From Apostichopus parvimensis (Eukaryota; Echinodermata; Holothuroidea; Aspidochirotida; Stichopodidae), in contig KN886249.1 in the NCBI GenBank assembly GCA_000934455.1, positions 13,670 to 77,669 on the forward strand: 64,000 bases of DNA, written 5' to 3'. This document shows positions 1 through 12,055 of this stretch, one piece after another. Both the position numbers and the translations under genes were made by a program. Position 1 is the stretch's first letter. Every line of letters begins with the position of its first letter. A model generated the notes under the pieces. That model worked only from the letters and a program-made list of their open reading frames with translations. It searched no databases and was not told the origin of the DNA.

Positions 1-125
1 CGGGAAGTGCCGTTTCCGGCCATCTGGAGGGTTTGTAAAGCCAAAAAATTTCTTGTACGCTCCGCGCCAACCGATGGTGGCGCTCCGCTTAGATAGTCTT
101 GCTGGCAGGTTTGCCCCCCCACTTT
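1..125 (-). repeat. Truncated relic of the hAT-like MITE family found whole at 6727-7067
   Basis: Read on the minus strand, this stretch matches the inner part of the element at 6727-7067. Shared blocks are the segment around TAAGCG...GTGCCACCAT.GGTTGGCGC, the segment AAGCGTACAAGAAA, and the segment ending in GGCACTTCCC. It is cut by the window edge, and its outer end near 100-125 has drifted (TTTGCCCCCCCCAC). Similarity was judged by eye. No target duplication can be seen because one end is missing. Confidence 0.6.
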
Positions 126-1118
126 CACAACTCAAATCCCGCCCCTGAGTGTAGTTGTTGCTAGGAGACAGGTAAATTTACAGAAAGCAGTAACAATTTG
201 CACTCTACGTGGGGAATATGATAGCTCAAAATTCATTAGAGGCTGCCCGGTCCACTGGGGCCCCCCTACCTTGATCCACACCTACTGCATCATACATTAT
301 GTAACCAAATGAAAGCAGGAGAATCTTAAACCAGGAATGAAGGAACATTGCAGGTTTACAATTTCAGTAATCCATAGGTTACCATTTTCATCCATGAACT
401 ATTAAGTATTAACATGTTTAACTAGAAGAGCTACCATCTTAACTTTAGATGAATGTCTTACTTTAAATCAATGGTAAATATATTGCTGACAAAATTACTA
501 GAGCTCTCCACAATAATTTTGTATTGTATACTGTATATATAATGAAGATCCTTTCTACGTTTCGGCTGAAAACAAGACCAAGTTTCACACCTCCCTGCTG
601 CTGAATGCATCACCAGCCAAGAATGAGAGGATATATTGGTGGATGAGGCAGTAAATGGCGATATGGAGCAGACGGAGGGAGATGAGGAGACTTGATTAGG
701 AAAGAGCTTTAATTATAATCAGGATCACAAAGTGCAAAGTACAGAGCAGCGAGACAATATATATCAAGTCACAATGCATAATATCTCAATATAAGCGAAT
801 AGACTGTAAACTGTTTTAATTTGATGAAGTAGAAGGGTTTGCCCTCTTAATTGGTTACATAATTGGATGAAAGGAACTTTTTCCAAGCATATCATAACTG
901 TTCTAACAGTATAGGAATGCGGTGTAAATCCACTTTTACTGTACATGGTTATCATCTAATCCAGGCTTATGTAAAACACTACAGTCAGAAGATTTAGTAT
1001 TGCACTTTAACCACCAAAAAAACACATTGTAATAGTTTTGCCTTGCAAAGTGAGGGGGGAGGGGGATGGGGATGGGGGTGGGGATGGGGGAATGAAGCAG
1101 TATATAGCAAATACTCAC
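126..1118. other. Non-coding stretch, probably the first coding-region intron of the myosin gene
   Basis: No open frame here resembles a known protein. It lies downstream of the splice donor at 1118 on the minus strand, so it is likely intron. A copy of the GGAGACAGGTAAA repeat core is at 164-176. A strong G-rich tract with several runs of four or more G is at about 1051-1091. Confidence 0.5.
1051..1091 (+). other. Potential G-quadruplex tract
   Basis: Six or more G-runs of 4-6 bases, separated by single A, AT or T spacers, fit the G-quadruplex rule. On the myosin sense strand this is a C-rich tract lying about 30-70 bases past the splice donor. Folding is inferred only. Confidence 0.45.
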
Positions 1119-1349
1119 ATATATAAGATCACATTCATGCCTTTTCTTCAGATTATCCAAAATCGTTTTGTCCTGAAGGTCTAAAAGTTTGGCCATGTCT
1201 TCAAGGCCAATGCCTTGTCTTAAAATCTCCATGGTAACAGCAGATTATATCCTCCTTTTTGTTGGAAAATGCTGTCCCAGCTTCTTGCTTGAGAGTTGTT
1301 CTGTTCACTCTGAATCTTCTTCCCATCTACAGTTCACTTAGAGAAGGAT
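1119..1349 (-). CDS. First coding exon of an unconventional myosin (motor domain N-terminus), partial gene
   Basis: The coding part is 1232 down to 1119 (38 codons, phase 0), starting MEILRQGIGLEDMAKLLDL and ending in CDLIY. That end matches the early motor-domain segment of many unconventional myosins (LEDM..L..L....IL.NLK.R.....IY), which normally continues TYIG.IL...NP into the ATP-binding core; that continuation is not in the window. An in-frame TAA lies just upstream of the ATG, so this is a true N-terminus with only about 10 residues ahead of the motor and no N-terminal kinase or ankyrin region. The donor after the last codon is GTGAGT at 1118-1113. A good acceptor (pyrimidine tract, then TTCTAG) opens the exon at 1349, so 1233-1349 is 5' UTR and at least one more upstream non-coding exon should exist. 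The myosin class cannot be fixed from 38 residues; class III or a related class is possible. Confidence 0.62.
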
Positions 1350-2760
1350 CTAGAAGGAAAAAATTAAAAAGTAAAATGTCATCATTGTTTTGCTCTTAAA
1401 TTTGCAATATAATTTTATGAATTATCTGATGTAATCTGCAAACAATTTCTCAGAATGATTTGGAGTGTAACAACATCCACGAGAAATATCTAAAGTTACC
1501 ACCGATATGCTTACCAGTTTCCTCACAATAGCACAACCTCGTAACGCCAGGAAGCAAAGTTGGCCTTTTGTAGCATGATAATATTTTGAGGTTAGGCTGG
1601 CTAGAACTGAAGGTCTTAAGCTATTAATTCATGGCATCTAATTAGGCTGTTTGGTAACGTTGAGCTATGAACATTTACGTCTCAAACAGTCGAGATAACA
1701 AGAACGAAGACAAACCACCAAACACTACCAAAGTGTACCAAAATTTAAAAAGGAAGTTACAATTTCAGCAGGGGTAGAGTTACTAATATATTAGAATAAC
1801 AAAAAGAGCTATATATAGTGAAGAGGAAGTAAAGGCAACCATCATATCAGGAACCCCTCGATGCAATTCAGCAACAATACCCCTGCACAAGAAAAAACAA
1901 TGCTGCTTTCAAAGTACTCTATGGAACTATAAATAACATTTACCTTTTTTATTGTTTCCCAACTTTTTGCCCTTTCATATCTCTGCAATAGTGGCAGTGA
2001 TTGCCAAAAGACTTGTTTGGGGAATTTTAGGTGGATTTACCAAAATAGTCCTCAAATCATATTTGTAACAAGTCTTATAAAATCTAACAAACAAAACAGA
2101 TCAAAGTTGGTATGCATACCACTATTTCCTTATCAATTTTTTTTGGTCTCTATTCTAATAGTATAGTACTGTACATATATCACCACACAGAAACAATTCT
2201 GTTCAATTTCCAATTCTTTTGTAGAAGTTGCAAAGCAGGTATTTATTGTGGGAACCACTTTGAAATATGAGGTATGTATGCAGGGTATAAACATAATATT
2301 AGATTTGTTACTCTTGGAATCAAGTCCTACCCCCTGTTGATTTTCACTGAGAGGAGTATGCAGGAAGGTCAAGAGTCACCCAGGCACCAATCTTCTCTCT
2401 TTACATAATCAGCTTCAAATATAGTACAAGCATGAACTGTGTCCTTATAGTTAACCATCCCATAATTGGCCAATTGGATATATTGCAGGTTGAAAAAGTT
2501 TGAGACACAATAAGGTGGGAGATAAGAGTGTTCAGTGGCAAGGGATAGGGAGGAAGGTGGGGATGAGGATTGGGAGGATGGGAAAATTAGGGAAACAAGC
2601 AAACTGGTATAAGCCGACCAAAATGGCATTCCCATCATCATCACCTCCGGCCCTGCCCCATTCCTGCTGACCTGACCTCACCCACATTCAGAAAGCCAAA
2701 AGGCTAAGTAGTGATTCCTGACCACCCTTAGGAAATGTTTTTTATGGTTCATCTACTTGG
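1350..2760. other. Non-coding, no gene recognised
   Basis: AT-rich sequence without recognisable coding potential, probably 5' intron of the myosin gene because its first coding exon begins with a splice acceptor. A good donor motif on the minus strand (CTG then GTAAGC near 1513) could end an untranslated exon, but no partner acceptor was convincing. Confidence 0.5.
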
Positions 2761-3217
2761 TATAAGGCATCCACATGCTAGATATGATACTTCTTAATGT
2801 TTCCCTTTTTGAGATATTGTGTTTACAGGCTTTGACCTTCCACAAAATCAATAGAGTTTTTCTACTCAATATGGGACATGTATATTTTAAGAATGAGACT
2901 TGGTGATATTACTCTTCTTGAGATAAGGTGTTTACAAGCTTGACCTGAAATGATCTTTGACCTCTCCCAAAAACATTAGGTTTTTTTTTAACTCAAATAT
3001 GGGGCATCCACACCTTAAGTATCATATTCATTCCTGTTTCCTTCCTTGAGATATTGTGTGTTCAATGTTTTCAAAGTTTGATCTCTGGTGACCCCAAATG
3101 AGCTTGATTTCCACCAAACACAATAGGGTTCTTGTACTCAATATTGGGCTTTCACTTGCCAAATATGAGATCCCTCAAGGTTACCCTTCTTGAGATATCG
3201 TGTTCACAAGCTGCATC
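2761..3217. repeat. Diverged tandem array, about four units of 110-145 bp
   Basis: Four successive units share the same order of landmarks: TATGGGGCATCCACA-like, then TTAAGTATGA, then CTTCTTGAGATAT.GTGTT, then CAAGCTTTGACCT, then CACAAT..GGTT and ACTCAA. Unit starts are near 2761, 2869, 2997 and 3142. The units are well diverged, so the array is old. The recurrent TTGACCT/TTTGACC core also appears in the separate arrays at 43.0 and 45.2-45.7 kb. Confidence 0.65.
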
Positions 3218-6200
3218 ACATACACATGCATGCCATCACCATTTCATAGATACCTTTTGCCCCTCCCAAAAAGTAATGCACCTACAGTATAAAGGCACTT
3301 AATACAAACAGATACTTTTATTACCCATACATAATAAATGCACTGTTTATGTGATCAACAGAGCCATAAAATGCAATAATAGCATCCCGCATATCTCTAC
3401 AGTCGTATGAGGCATTCATATACACACGGTGGTTAGTATGATTTTGACAAACAAAGACACTAATACACACACCTGATCCCAGCCCCCCTCCCTCCCCCCA
3501 TTGAAAACTAATTCTATGGGAATGCATTGAAATATCACACCTTCACACATGACAACAACCATATGCTAATATCTGACCAAATCTATTTTAAAAATTAAGT
3601 ACACAATTAACTGTAGAAATTGTATTTTATAGACAAAATAACAACATCTGCAAGTGCTGCAGAAAAATTCTAAGGAATTTGCACAATGATATAAAAGATG
3701 CATACAGGATGGATTTATCAGGGAAACTTCCACTAGAGTTACATCAAGCCAGAGATGCATCATCAGTGGTTGCTATGGTGATACAGCTACGCTCAATGCT
3801 GAGCAGACATGACTCATATCATTAATTGATCTAGGAGTGTTTTATGACAGTATTCTCCTTTCCATGGACAACTGTAAGCTACGTGATTCAAGATTACTTG
3901 GAAAAGTAGCGAATAGGGCAAATTAACTGTAAATAACATACATGTGTTGGAATATAAGAAGCGGATAAACTAACAGGGTGACACATACAGTATGTATCGC
4001 ACACATTGATACAGAAAATGCTGGCAAAAGATTAAGATTTTATTGCCTTGTAACTATCATTTGAATGAAATTATATATAAACTGGTAACATGCTTTCATA
4101 CAGTAGGTTTCCTTTTCCACGTAACTTTAGGCTAAGTAGCTGGTACTACTATATCAAAGATTCAAAGTGTGGCAATAAAAGTAATAACAGAACTATAAAA
4201 CATATATATACATAAGAATCTTGCTGTAAACTTCGTTCTGAGCCTTCATCAGTCGCAAGCAGCAGAATTCGCGCAAAAAAAAACGTGAGAAAAGGCGTAT
4301 ACGAAAAAGGAGTCGAAAAACACACGTTTTCCTTCGAAATGGTAAATTCAGAAGGAAGAGATAGTGTACGGTGACCGGGGCGCAGTGCTAAAATTATACC
4401 AAGTTTGTTAGTGTAGTAGGAGACAGTTAAGAGAGGAGTGAAGTAAATATATCCTCTAAGATCATGTCACAGTGAACATTACAAGAAACATTACAAGAAC
4501 ATTAAAGGAAATTCTGAATTTCATTTTGTAATAACCACAAAATTATTTAACTTAAAGTTTACCAACAATCATTGACAAGCCAATTGTGGCTATTTAATTC
4601 CGTCTAAGTGTATGTTTGTCTATTTACACCCAAGTGACCTGCAAACATACCGACCTCTTACTGCAAGTACCATTGCTTATTTGAACAACATTGGGAGAAG
4701 AGAACAATGTCAACAGGCAAACAGTGTCAGTATTTTCTGATATGTAAATATGGATGACTGCATATACACTACCTGTCAAAAAGAGTACTTAAAAAAGGTA
4801 CTTAAAAAAAAGTACTTAAAAGTTCTTAACATTGGATTTGTGGAGACAAGTGGCATATAAACGTACAAGAGGCATAATGGGGGGAATGGTGGACAAAGGT
4901 AACTGAAATTAAGCTCTGGCATTAACATGAAACTCTTCTGCAGCCTACTGTGTTCTGTCACATTTTCTTTTTAAGACTTGCATGTAATTAATCCTGTACT
5001 CTCACTGCTCATCAAGATCTAAAATGTTAAACTTTCAATGCTATTAATGATCTAAACTATGACATAACAGAACCATCATACAATAACAAGCATGTATTTT
5101 TTCACCAGGCTGATCCAGAACAAGTTAGGATACATGTATCGAGACTCCTATTGAGTCAGAAATATGGTTAACCAGAAGGAGTCGTCAAGTTTTAAAGTAA
5201 ACTTGTAACTAAACAAGAGTAACTGAATAAGTGATGTTCAAATTAGTGTCAAATTTTAGCCAATCAGAGTATAGTATGAATGTTTAATACTGCTCGAACT
5301 TACCTGTCTCTTCTCGTATTCTGCTTATCTACCTACACATCCAATGTTTGGCTGTGTTGTCCTCTTATTATCACTACTTCCTATTCACCTCTGACTGCAA
5401 TTATCTACAGATCATTACAAATCGTGAAGCGAAAGTGCAATAAAGAAGTAAGAAAATGGATAGGAAGTGCAAGCTAAGTAAATATGAAGCTTTTGAAAAG
5501 AGCAGCTGAGCTGATTATGCTTTCCTGAATTTGTATTCACTTTACTTTGCAACGAAACAAAAAATGAGATTACAAATGCTAGAGTTGGAACTCTTTGTGA
5601 AATTAAGCTGAAGGCATCATGATTTAAACCTGCAGAATTCATTTTTCACAAAATTGTGTCCACTGATTTTATAATCTGTTTACCTTCCTAAAAAGACAAG
5701 GGCAGCTTTCTGACATTTCAAACAGGCTCTGGATTTTTTTACAGCTAAGCAATTACACTGAAAATAGTTTTGATGATTATAAAATGAGATTTTTCAATCA
5801 AGCCATGAAACTGGAAGTGTTCCAGAACTTCAAGTTAAGATATGTTTCCTGAGTACCCTCCTGTGTAGTTTACCGTGCTAGGTAACTTTTCATTAGATTT
5901 GCAGGTCTTCTAAATGACTAGCCTAAAAGTTGAAAGCTAATCAAACCTCGGAAGAAACACTTCAGGTGCATGCAGAAATGAAAGTATCACACTGCTGATT
6001 TTCACTGAAATACTGTATGGGTATAGACTTACTACAAAGCAATTAGAGAAATGACAATAATTTTGGCATGTATTCTTTAACAATGAGAGATCTAGATGAG
6101 GAGGATGGGAATGTTAGGAGATGGGAAAACTATTAGAGGGGGAGGGGAGAATTAAGGGAAAGGAAAGGAGAAAGAGGAAGGAGATAGGGAGATGGAAAGG

Positions 6201-6718
6201 TGCAAAACGGTGAAGGGAACTGTTAAAGGATTGCAATGGGAAGGGGGAAAGCACATATAATCTAAAGTAGAAATATTACTACTCTTGTGTCAATGTTTTC
6301 ACAAATGGGTAAATGAGAAGGTTCGAAGGATAGGAAGAAAGACTGTTGCAAACCACAGCATGACTACATGACTACAGCATACTTCAAAAGTACCATTTGC
6401 ATGTATGGGGCTGTATCTTAGTGTTCATCTGAGGAAACCATGTAGTGATCATACATAATTTGAAACTTTACAATCTAACTAACACCTCTATATGTAGTTA
6501 CAACCATTTGGCTACTTCTGGTTGGTCAGTTGTGTCCAATTTAACTTACAAATGATACAAGGCTATAATTTCAAAAAAAATTCAAAAACAGGAAACAGGC
6601 CTCCTAAAGATAACTTTGAATTCCTGATATTTAATATGAACAGATGAAATTATAGCCGCAAGGAATACATCAATTGATTTGATATCACTGTAACTGCGAA
6701 ACACTCTAAAGTCATACG
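3218..6718. other. Non-coding, no gene recognised
   Basis: No coding exon is supported. Contents are AT-rich sequence, an interspersed-repeat copy at 4372-4466, a short repeat of AAGTACTTAAAA units at 4783-4830, and a purine-rich GGAGAAAGAGGAAGGAGA tract around 6095-6250. Confidence 0.5.
4372..4466 (+). repeat. Interspersed repeat copy A with GGAGACAG.TAAGAG core
   Basis: It shares with 16168-16305 the ordered blocks CAGTGCTAAA, ATACCAAGTTT, GGAGACAG.TAAGAG..GAGT and AGTAAATAT followed by TCTAA.ATCATG. Both copies are on the plus strand. In this copy the splice-donor-like CAGGTAAG has become CAGTTAAG. The family was recognised by comparing copies within the window. Confidence 0.55.
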
Positions 6719-6726
6719 AGTGCAGA
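6719..6726. repeat. Left target-site duplication (8 bp)
   Basis: AGTGCAGA immediately precedes the terminal inverted repeat and is repeated exactly at 7068-7075. An 8-bp duplication is the mark of hAT-superfamily insertion. Confidence 0.8.
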
Positions 6727-7067
6727 CAGGCGCGTAGCCAGGAATTTGCCAAGGGGGGGGGGGCGAAAATGTAGAAAAATTTTCAGAGCCGTAGATATGG
6801 CATTGCATACTATCTAAGCGTAGTGCCACCATGGTTGGCGCGAAGCGTACAAGAAAATTTTGGCTGAAAATGCCTGCCAGATCGCTGGAAATGGCACTTC
6901 CCAGGCCTTGTAAGTTGCATCTTAGCATTTTCTCTTTTGAAATTACTAGCGATATCATAAAAACATTAAAAAAAAATTTTAAAAAAATTTTAAAAAAAAA
7001 AAAATTAAAAAAATATGCTCAAGGGGGGGCGGCTGCCCCCTTCGCCCCCCCCTTGGCTACGCGCCTG
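6727..7067. mobile_element. Non-autonomous hAT-like DNA transposon (MITE), 341 bp
   Basis: The element begins CAGGCGCGTAGCCA and ends TGGCTACGCGCCTG. The terminal inverted repeats run on through poly-G/poly-C (near 6751-6763 and 7044-7052). Perfect 8-bp target duplications (AGTGCAGA) flank it, which fits the hAT superfamily; the intact duplication argues for a fairly recent insertion. The interior has no transposase and an A/T-rich stretch at 6961-7016, so it must have been moved in trans. A small open frame crossing it is an accident of composition. Confidence 0.82.
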
Positions 7068-7075
7068 AGTGCAGA
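7068..7075. repeat. Right target-site duplication (8 bp)
   Basis: AGTGCAGA follows the right end of the element and is identical to 6719-6726. Confidence 0.8.
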
Positions 7076-10000
7076 TAGTCGTAATCAATTCATCGCCAGG
7101 AGTCGGGATTACACTTTGGAAGTTTGAATAATCTCGCTCAAAACCTAAGTTGCAATTTACTTGACTACAAGCTAGCACTACACATATATAATCTGCTTTG
7201 AAAAATAGCCTAACCATTGTTCACAGTTCTTGTTTGGTAGATGTTTTAACATGATTTAGACACCACCCGTTAAGACATGAAAGAACAAATACAGACAGTG
7301 CTCTATGGAGAAAGATTTGTTTGATTGTATTTCTACAATGTAAATGGACAGTGATGACGTCATAACTGTAACCGAGAAATCCCAGTAATCACGAGAAGAG
7401 CTTTGCGATTAAGCGACTACAAAATAAAGAGTCAACTATCAGCACTAAGTGATCATACTAAGGCACAAACTAACTATGGTTATACTAAAATCCACAAACC
7501 AGTATAAGCTAAACGAAAAGTATTAGCGAATCAGAAAGAACAGAATCTTTGACAGCTGCCCAGTACGAATTCCTACCAATGGATTCTATCATTTCACTCT
7601 TTTGATACTAATTCAAGACTTACTGCACTATGGCCATGATAGCATGCTTCAGATTTACCTAGTCCGAGGCAACACTGATGACCCCCTGCAAGGATTCCTT
7701 CAATGTTACCCTGTAGGGGTTTTACTCTCACTAAATACTTCATAGCCAACAATCCTTCTGCTACATGTCCACAAAGCAACCTGTTTTCAATGAAAGCAAC
7801 CAACTGAAACAGAGTCAAAGAACCAGAACAGACATGAAGACAAAATGCCAAGTTTACTGACTTTGAACCTAATTTCCCAATTCATGTAAACAGATGGGAG
7901 TGCAAATTTCATTTAAGGCCACACAGCCCTTGATAGTCAGAGCAGCAGGGAGAAGGAATTTCAATCTAACATGTGACATAATTTACAACATAGATTTACA
8001 ATTTATTTTTAGTTTTATTTATATCGCATATCCGATTAGAATCTCCCATATTCATCTTCCATAAACTCATAAATATTTCTGATGAGGGCATTCGGATCGA
8101 CCAAATATGAAGATCCCTGGCAATAAAGAGATGCAGTGATGCCAATCCGAGCAGATACTGCGGTAATCAATCAAGATCTCTTCATAATGTGCTAGATTCT
8201 TCCGTTAAATCAATAACCGAGGCTCAGGTTATGCGTCGCCGTTGGAAATGAGTGCATCTGATTGCTAACGGCAGACTTCAGGCTCAAACTAGGTACTACT
8301 ACTGTCAATAGGCATATGGGATGCCCTATTTAAGACATCTGGTATGTTTAAAACAAATTTTCAATAAACACATTTTAACATGCTTATACGATGGTAGCCA
8401 AAAGTAGTTATAAAAGTAGGTTTATCCATTTCTTCTGCTTCTTTTTTTCAACTTCGACATGTTACATGTACTGAAGAAAAAAGATGGGTAGAGTGTTGAA
8501 ATATGTATCTGTTATATAAGTGACATACGATGAAGAAAAGAAATTGCTGGGTATTTGGAAACTAATGCAACACTATGTAGTTATAGAATATAGAAGGATG
8601 TCAAAAGTTATTGAAAAACAAGGAATTTGAACCAAATTTTCCCCGATCGCACACTCCCTTTCTAAAACGTGATCCTCACTAACCCCTATAGACTATGCAT
8701 GAAATGAGAGTTATGTTGCAGCAGACTATACTAATCCCTATTTCGGGACAACATTTGATTGCATTTGTACCTCTCCAACTGTCTTCTTGTTCTTTCTTCT
8801 TCTTCTCCTTTTTTCTCCCCTCTCCATCCATACCCCCCCCCTCCCCACCCCATGCCATCTCCTTTTTCTCCAAAAAAAATCACACTATATGGAAATATTT
8901 GCTTGCTAAAAACTGCACATTTTTAAACTTTGAAAGGAAGGATGTCTACATTTAATACAAACACAAATTTAACACTTTCTTCAACTTTTTAGCAAGATGA
9001 CTAACAATCGATAATGGAAGCTTCCTCCATTGAAGACAAAAACATCGCCCTGAATAAACTTTACCTTAGCTTGTTGTTGCGCTAAGATCATTAAGAAAAC
9101 AACACCCATCATCCTGTATTGTCTTCCAAATTAATAACAGAACTTCCTGTAGTTTTCAGGTTATAAAGTTTGCACTAACTGTTATAATTACTTTCCATGC
9201 TTAGCTGTATATACTACAGTACTGTACACATTACCACCCTTCTCCAATGTATGAACATACACATGAATTGCCCTGACACCTTTACTGTTTATTTTATTGC
9301 ATTCACTCAAGAGGGGGAGTAGTTTCTTTGTGCGAGGATAAAGGAATCCATGATTATGGAAAAATACTAAAGAACACCAAAACACAACAGCTCTGACAAT
9401 TTACTGAGTCTCTAGGGAGCTATTATTTATCTCGATAGATACTCCTTTGTTCTAAGACCATCTGTTTGGTTTCTAGATATATATAATAAGGACACACACA
9501 TGTATGACAGCAATGCAACAAACTTTCTTTGTTTCCTTTCAGATAATATTTGGACTGATACTGTACACTACTGTTGGGAACTACAGTAATGCAATCTACC
9601 TTGGTGAAACATACAAGGTTCAGCATAGACGTAAAGCACTGCATATAAACAACAGCTATGTCATCAAGATGTATGACAACTTTACACCAAACAAAACAGT
9701 CTTCCCCAAAATATCTGGTTCAGTTTGGAGCTGTGATGTTGTCCCCATTACACTGTTAATCAAAAAGACATTTCCTTGAAATAACTGAATATTTAGCAAG
9801 TAACAAGAACAAGCCAATGTGTTGGATCAACATGATGGCTACTTACATGACTCTTATAAACCACAAAATTTTATCAAATTCAAAAGGTTAACCTTCTCGG
9901 TTCTGTGTGTAACAGGCCCCACAATGATGCTGATTAATTCAAGTGGGACCATTTATAAGTATATATGGAATAAACCAGGCTACCTGATCAAAACATCACA

Positions 10001-11889
10001 GGTATCCTTCCTGTTTGTCACTTTAAATACAGCACAAAAGGTACCTCATGTATACCATGGTACTTATTACATTTTTTCTTAATTTGACTAGAAGTGACTA
10101 ATCACTTTTTAAGGTGTACAGTGATAAAAAGGTTACCAGTTCCCTCTAGACATGGTACAGGGAAAGTGATAATGTTGTGAGGAGACAGGTAAGTGAGGAA
10201 TCTAAATAAATATCGCATTTCAAATCAAATTTCTTAATCCCTATTTCTTAACTAGAATTATGAAACAAAGGACAAGAAAATGCTGACAACACATGCTGGG
10301 TATAGGTGACAGAACACTTAAATAGCTACTTCATACTGGTCACCTAGTGTACACAATGAACTAGTATACAGGTTACACAGAGCCAATCCATAGTGATGCT
10401 TCCCAGCAAAAGCTGGATTGCAAATCAATTAAAAGCCCAAACTCCCTGAGGCAGGCTTTACCCTTATCATTATCAAGTCTTTGTCTGGACTCTATTTCCT
10501 TTAACTTAATTAATCCGCACAGGAGTAACCTCAGACTGACCATTGACCAATGGATCTAATTTAAAATGTTTTACACATGCAATTTAAGGAAGTAACTTTT
10601 TAATCATACAAAGTGAAAAATCTTAACAAAGGATTTCAGAGGGCAAAAGTAAAACAATTTGTAATATTTAGGGAAACATTGAATAGAAGATGCAACTATG
10701 GACATATTTTGAAGTTCAACAGGAAGTGGAAAGAACCTTAGCTTCCTCAATAAAGTTGATCGGTTTTATAATATAACATCTCTGGAGCGTAGCATTCTGA
10801 TGAAAATGAAATATCCCCGATAAATTATACTATGGATACATAATACCAATAAGCACATATTATGATTATGGATGTAATATATATTTCTCTTTATAACATA
10901 TTATTTCATGTTATGTAAATTTAATATCATATTTTCAATACAGTGATATGTAACAATACACAATATTTTAAGCAATAGTGCTTAAAAATGCACAACATTC
11001 AGGACATATCCAGTGTATCAATTCCACAATTATAAATTTGTAAAGTTATAAATACAACTAAGATAAAACACTGAATACGATGCTCAGTAAAACAGTTTTT
11101 ACTTTTTTGGAAGCTGCGAGCAAGGAAGGGGATAGAGGGGGGGGGAGGGCAGGGTCATGACAGTGTTGCTATTGGAAGTGTAACATTTACATGGTGAGAA
11201 GTTTTACCATTTTGGGGGAAAAAGGTGAGGTATCTAATAGTAAGCATAATTTTCTGTTCATGATTTGAACAGTCTAATATCTTTACTAGTGATTAAGTGT
11301 TCACAACAATGGGAAAATTGTGACAATTGACTTTGTATGATGTTTGCACTCTCCCAAATGGGTCCCAAAAGCAGAGAACAATCCATATCTTGTGGAAAAG
11401 GGTAGAGTGATGGAGGTGTAGTGAGGGGGGAGGGGGTCACTCTATCTGGCAACACACATTATGTTGTTTACATAAGATCTATACTTTTTAATAATATACT
11501 GTATTTATGATACACAGGTACAGTCCATATGATTCATTCATTTCCTTCTACTGTACATGTTACCCCCTTATTCTACCCTCCTGATCCTCACAATCCCCTT
11601 GGGCCCTCCATCTTTACTGGTTTCCTTAGTCTGGTCCATTATCTCTTTGGCAATATGCCCAACATGACTATGTATGGATGTCATTACCAGTGCATCCAAT
11701 TTAAGAGAGTTAATCAAATAACCAAGTCTGAATCATGGATGTATACCTGCTGTATACTTCACTACCAATCTTTCAACACTCCTGCACTTTCCTGTGTAAC
11801 ATTGGATACCATACTATTCGACTCTCTGGGTAATTATTAACCCACTTATGTCCACCCTGTCATCTACGGTTTACTTAAAATTTCATTAG
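7076..11889. other. Non-coding, one weak exon candidate
   Basis: No gene is recognised. A minus-strand segment at 7803-7710 has a good acceptor (TGACTCTGTTTCAG), an open frame of 31 codons and a donor (AGG then GTAACA), but no recognisable homology. A higher-GC patch at about 8085-8330 stands out from its surroundings without explanation. A weak copy of the GGAGACAGGTAAG repeat core is at 10181-10195. Confidence 0.45.
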
Positions 11890-12055
11890 GCAGAGCTTCA
11901 AGTCCGTCCAGTGCCGAGTCCTGCCCATATGCTGCGATTCTGTCAGGAGAATTGATCCGGAATCTCAGGTTCCACTGATGAGATGATGATGAAGTTATGA
12001 TTCATCCTCCTACGTTGATGCAAGCTCTCCTCTTGGACTTTACGTATTCATACAG
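11890..12055 (+). ncRNA. Possible spliced non-coding exon (166 bp)
   Basis: This higher-GC block is bounded by a reasonable acceptor (TTTCATTAG, then G at 11890) and a donor matching the consensus at all positions (ACAG then GTGAGT at 12056). All three plus frames contain stops, so if it is an exon it is untranslated or the end of a coding sequence; one frame is open for 28 codons from the acceptor. No partner exon was found. This rests only on splice signals and composition. Confidence 0.25.

Noticed and set aside
9504-10082. Two adjacent plus-strand open frames of about 90 residues
   Set aside because: Random-looking, Tyr/Lys/Asn-rich translations of AT-rich DNA; no family and no acceptor or donor at sensible places.
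11529-11840. 103-residue plus-strand open frame
   Set aside because: No recognisable similarity, no splice context, composition like surrounding non-coding DNA.
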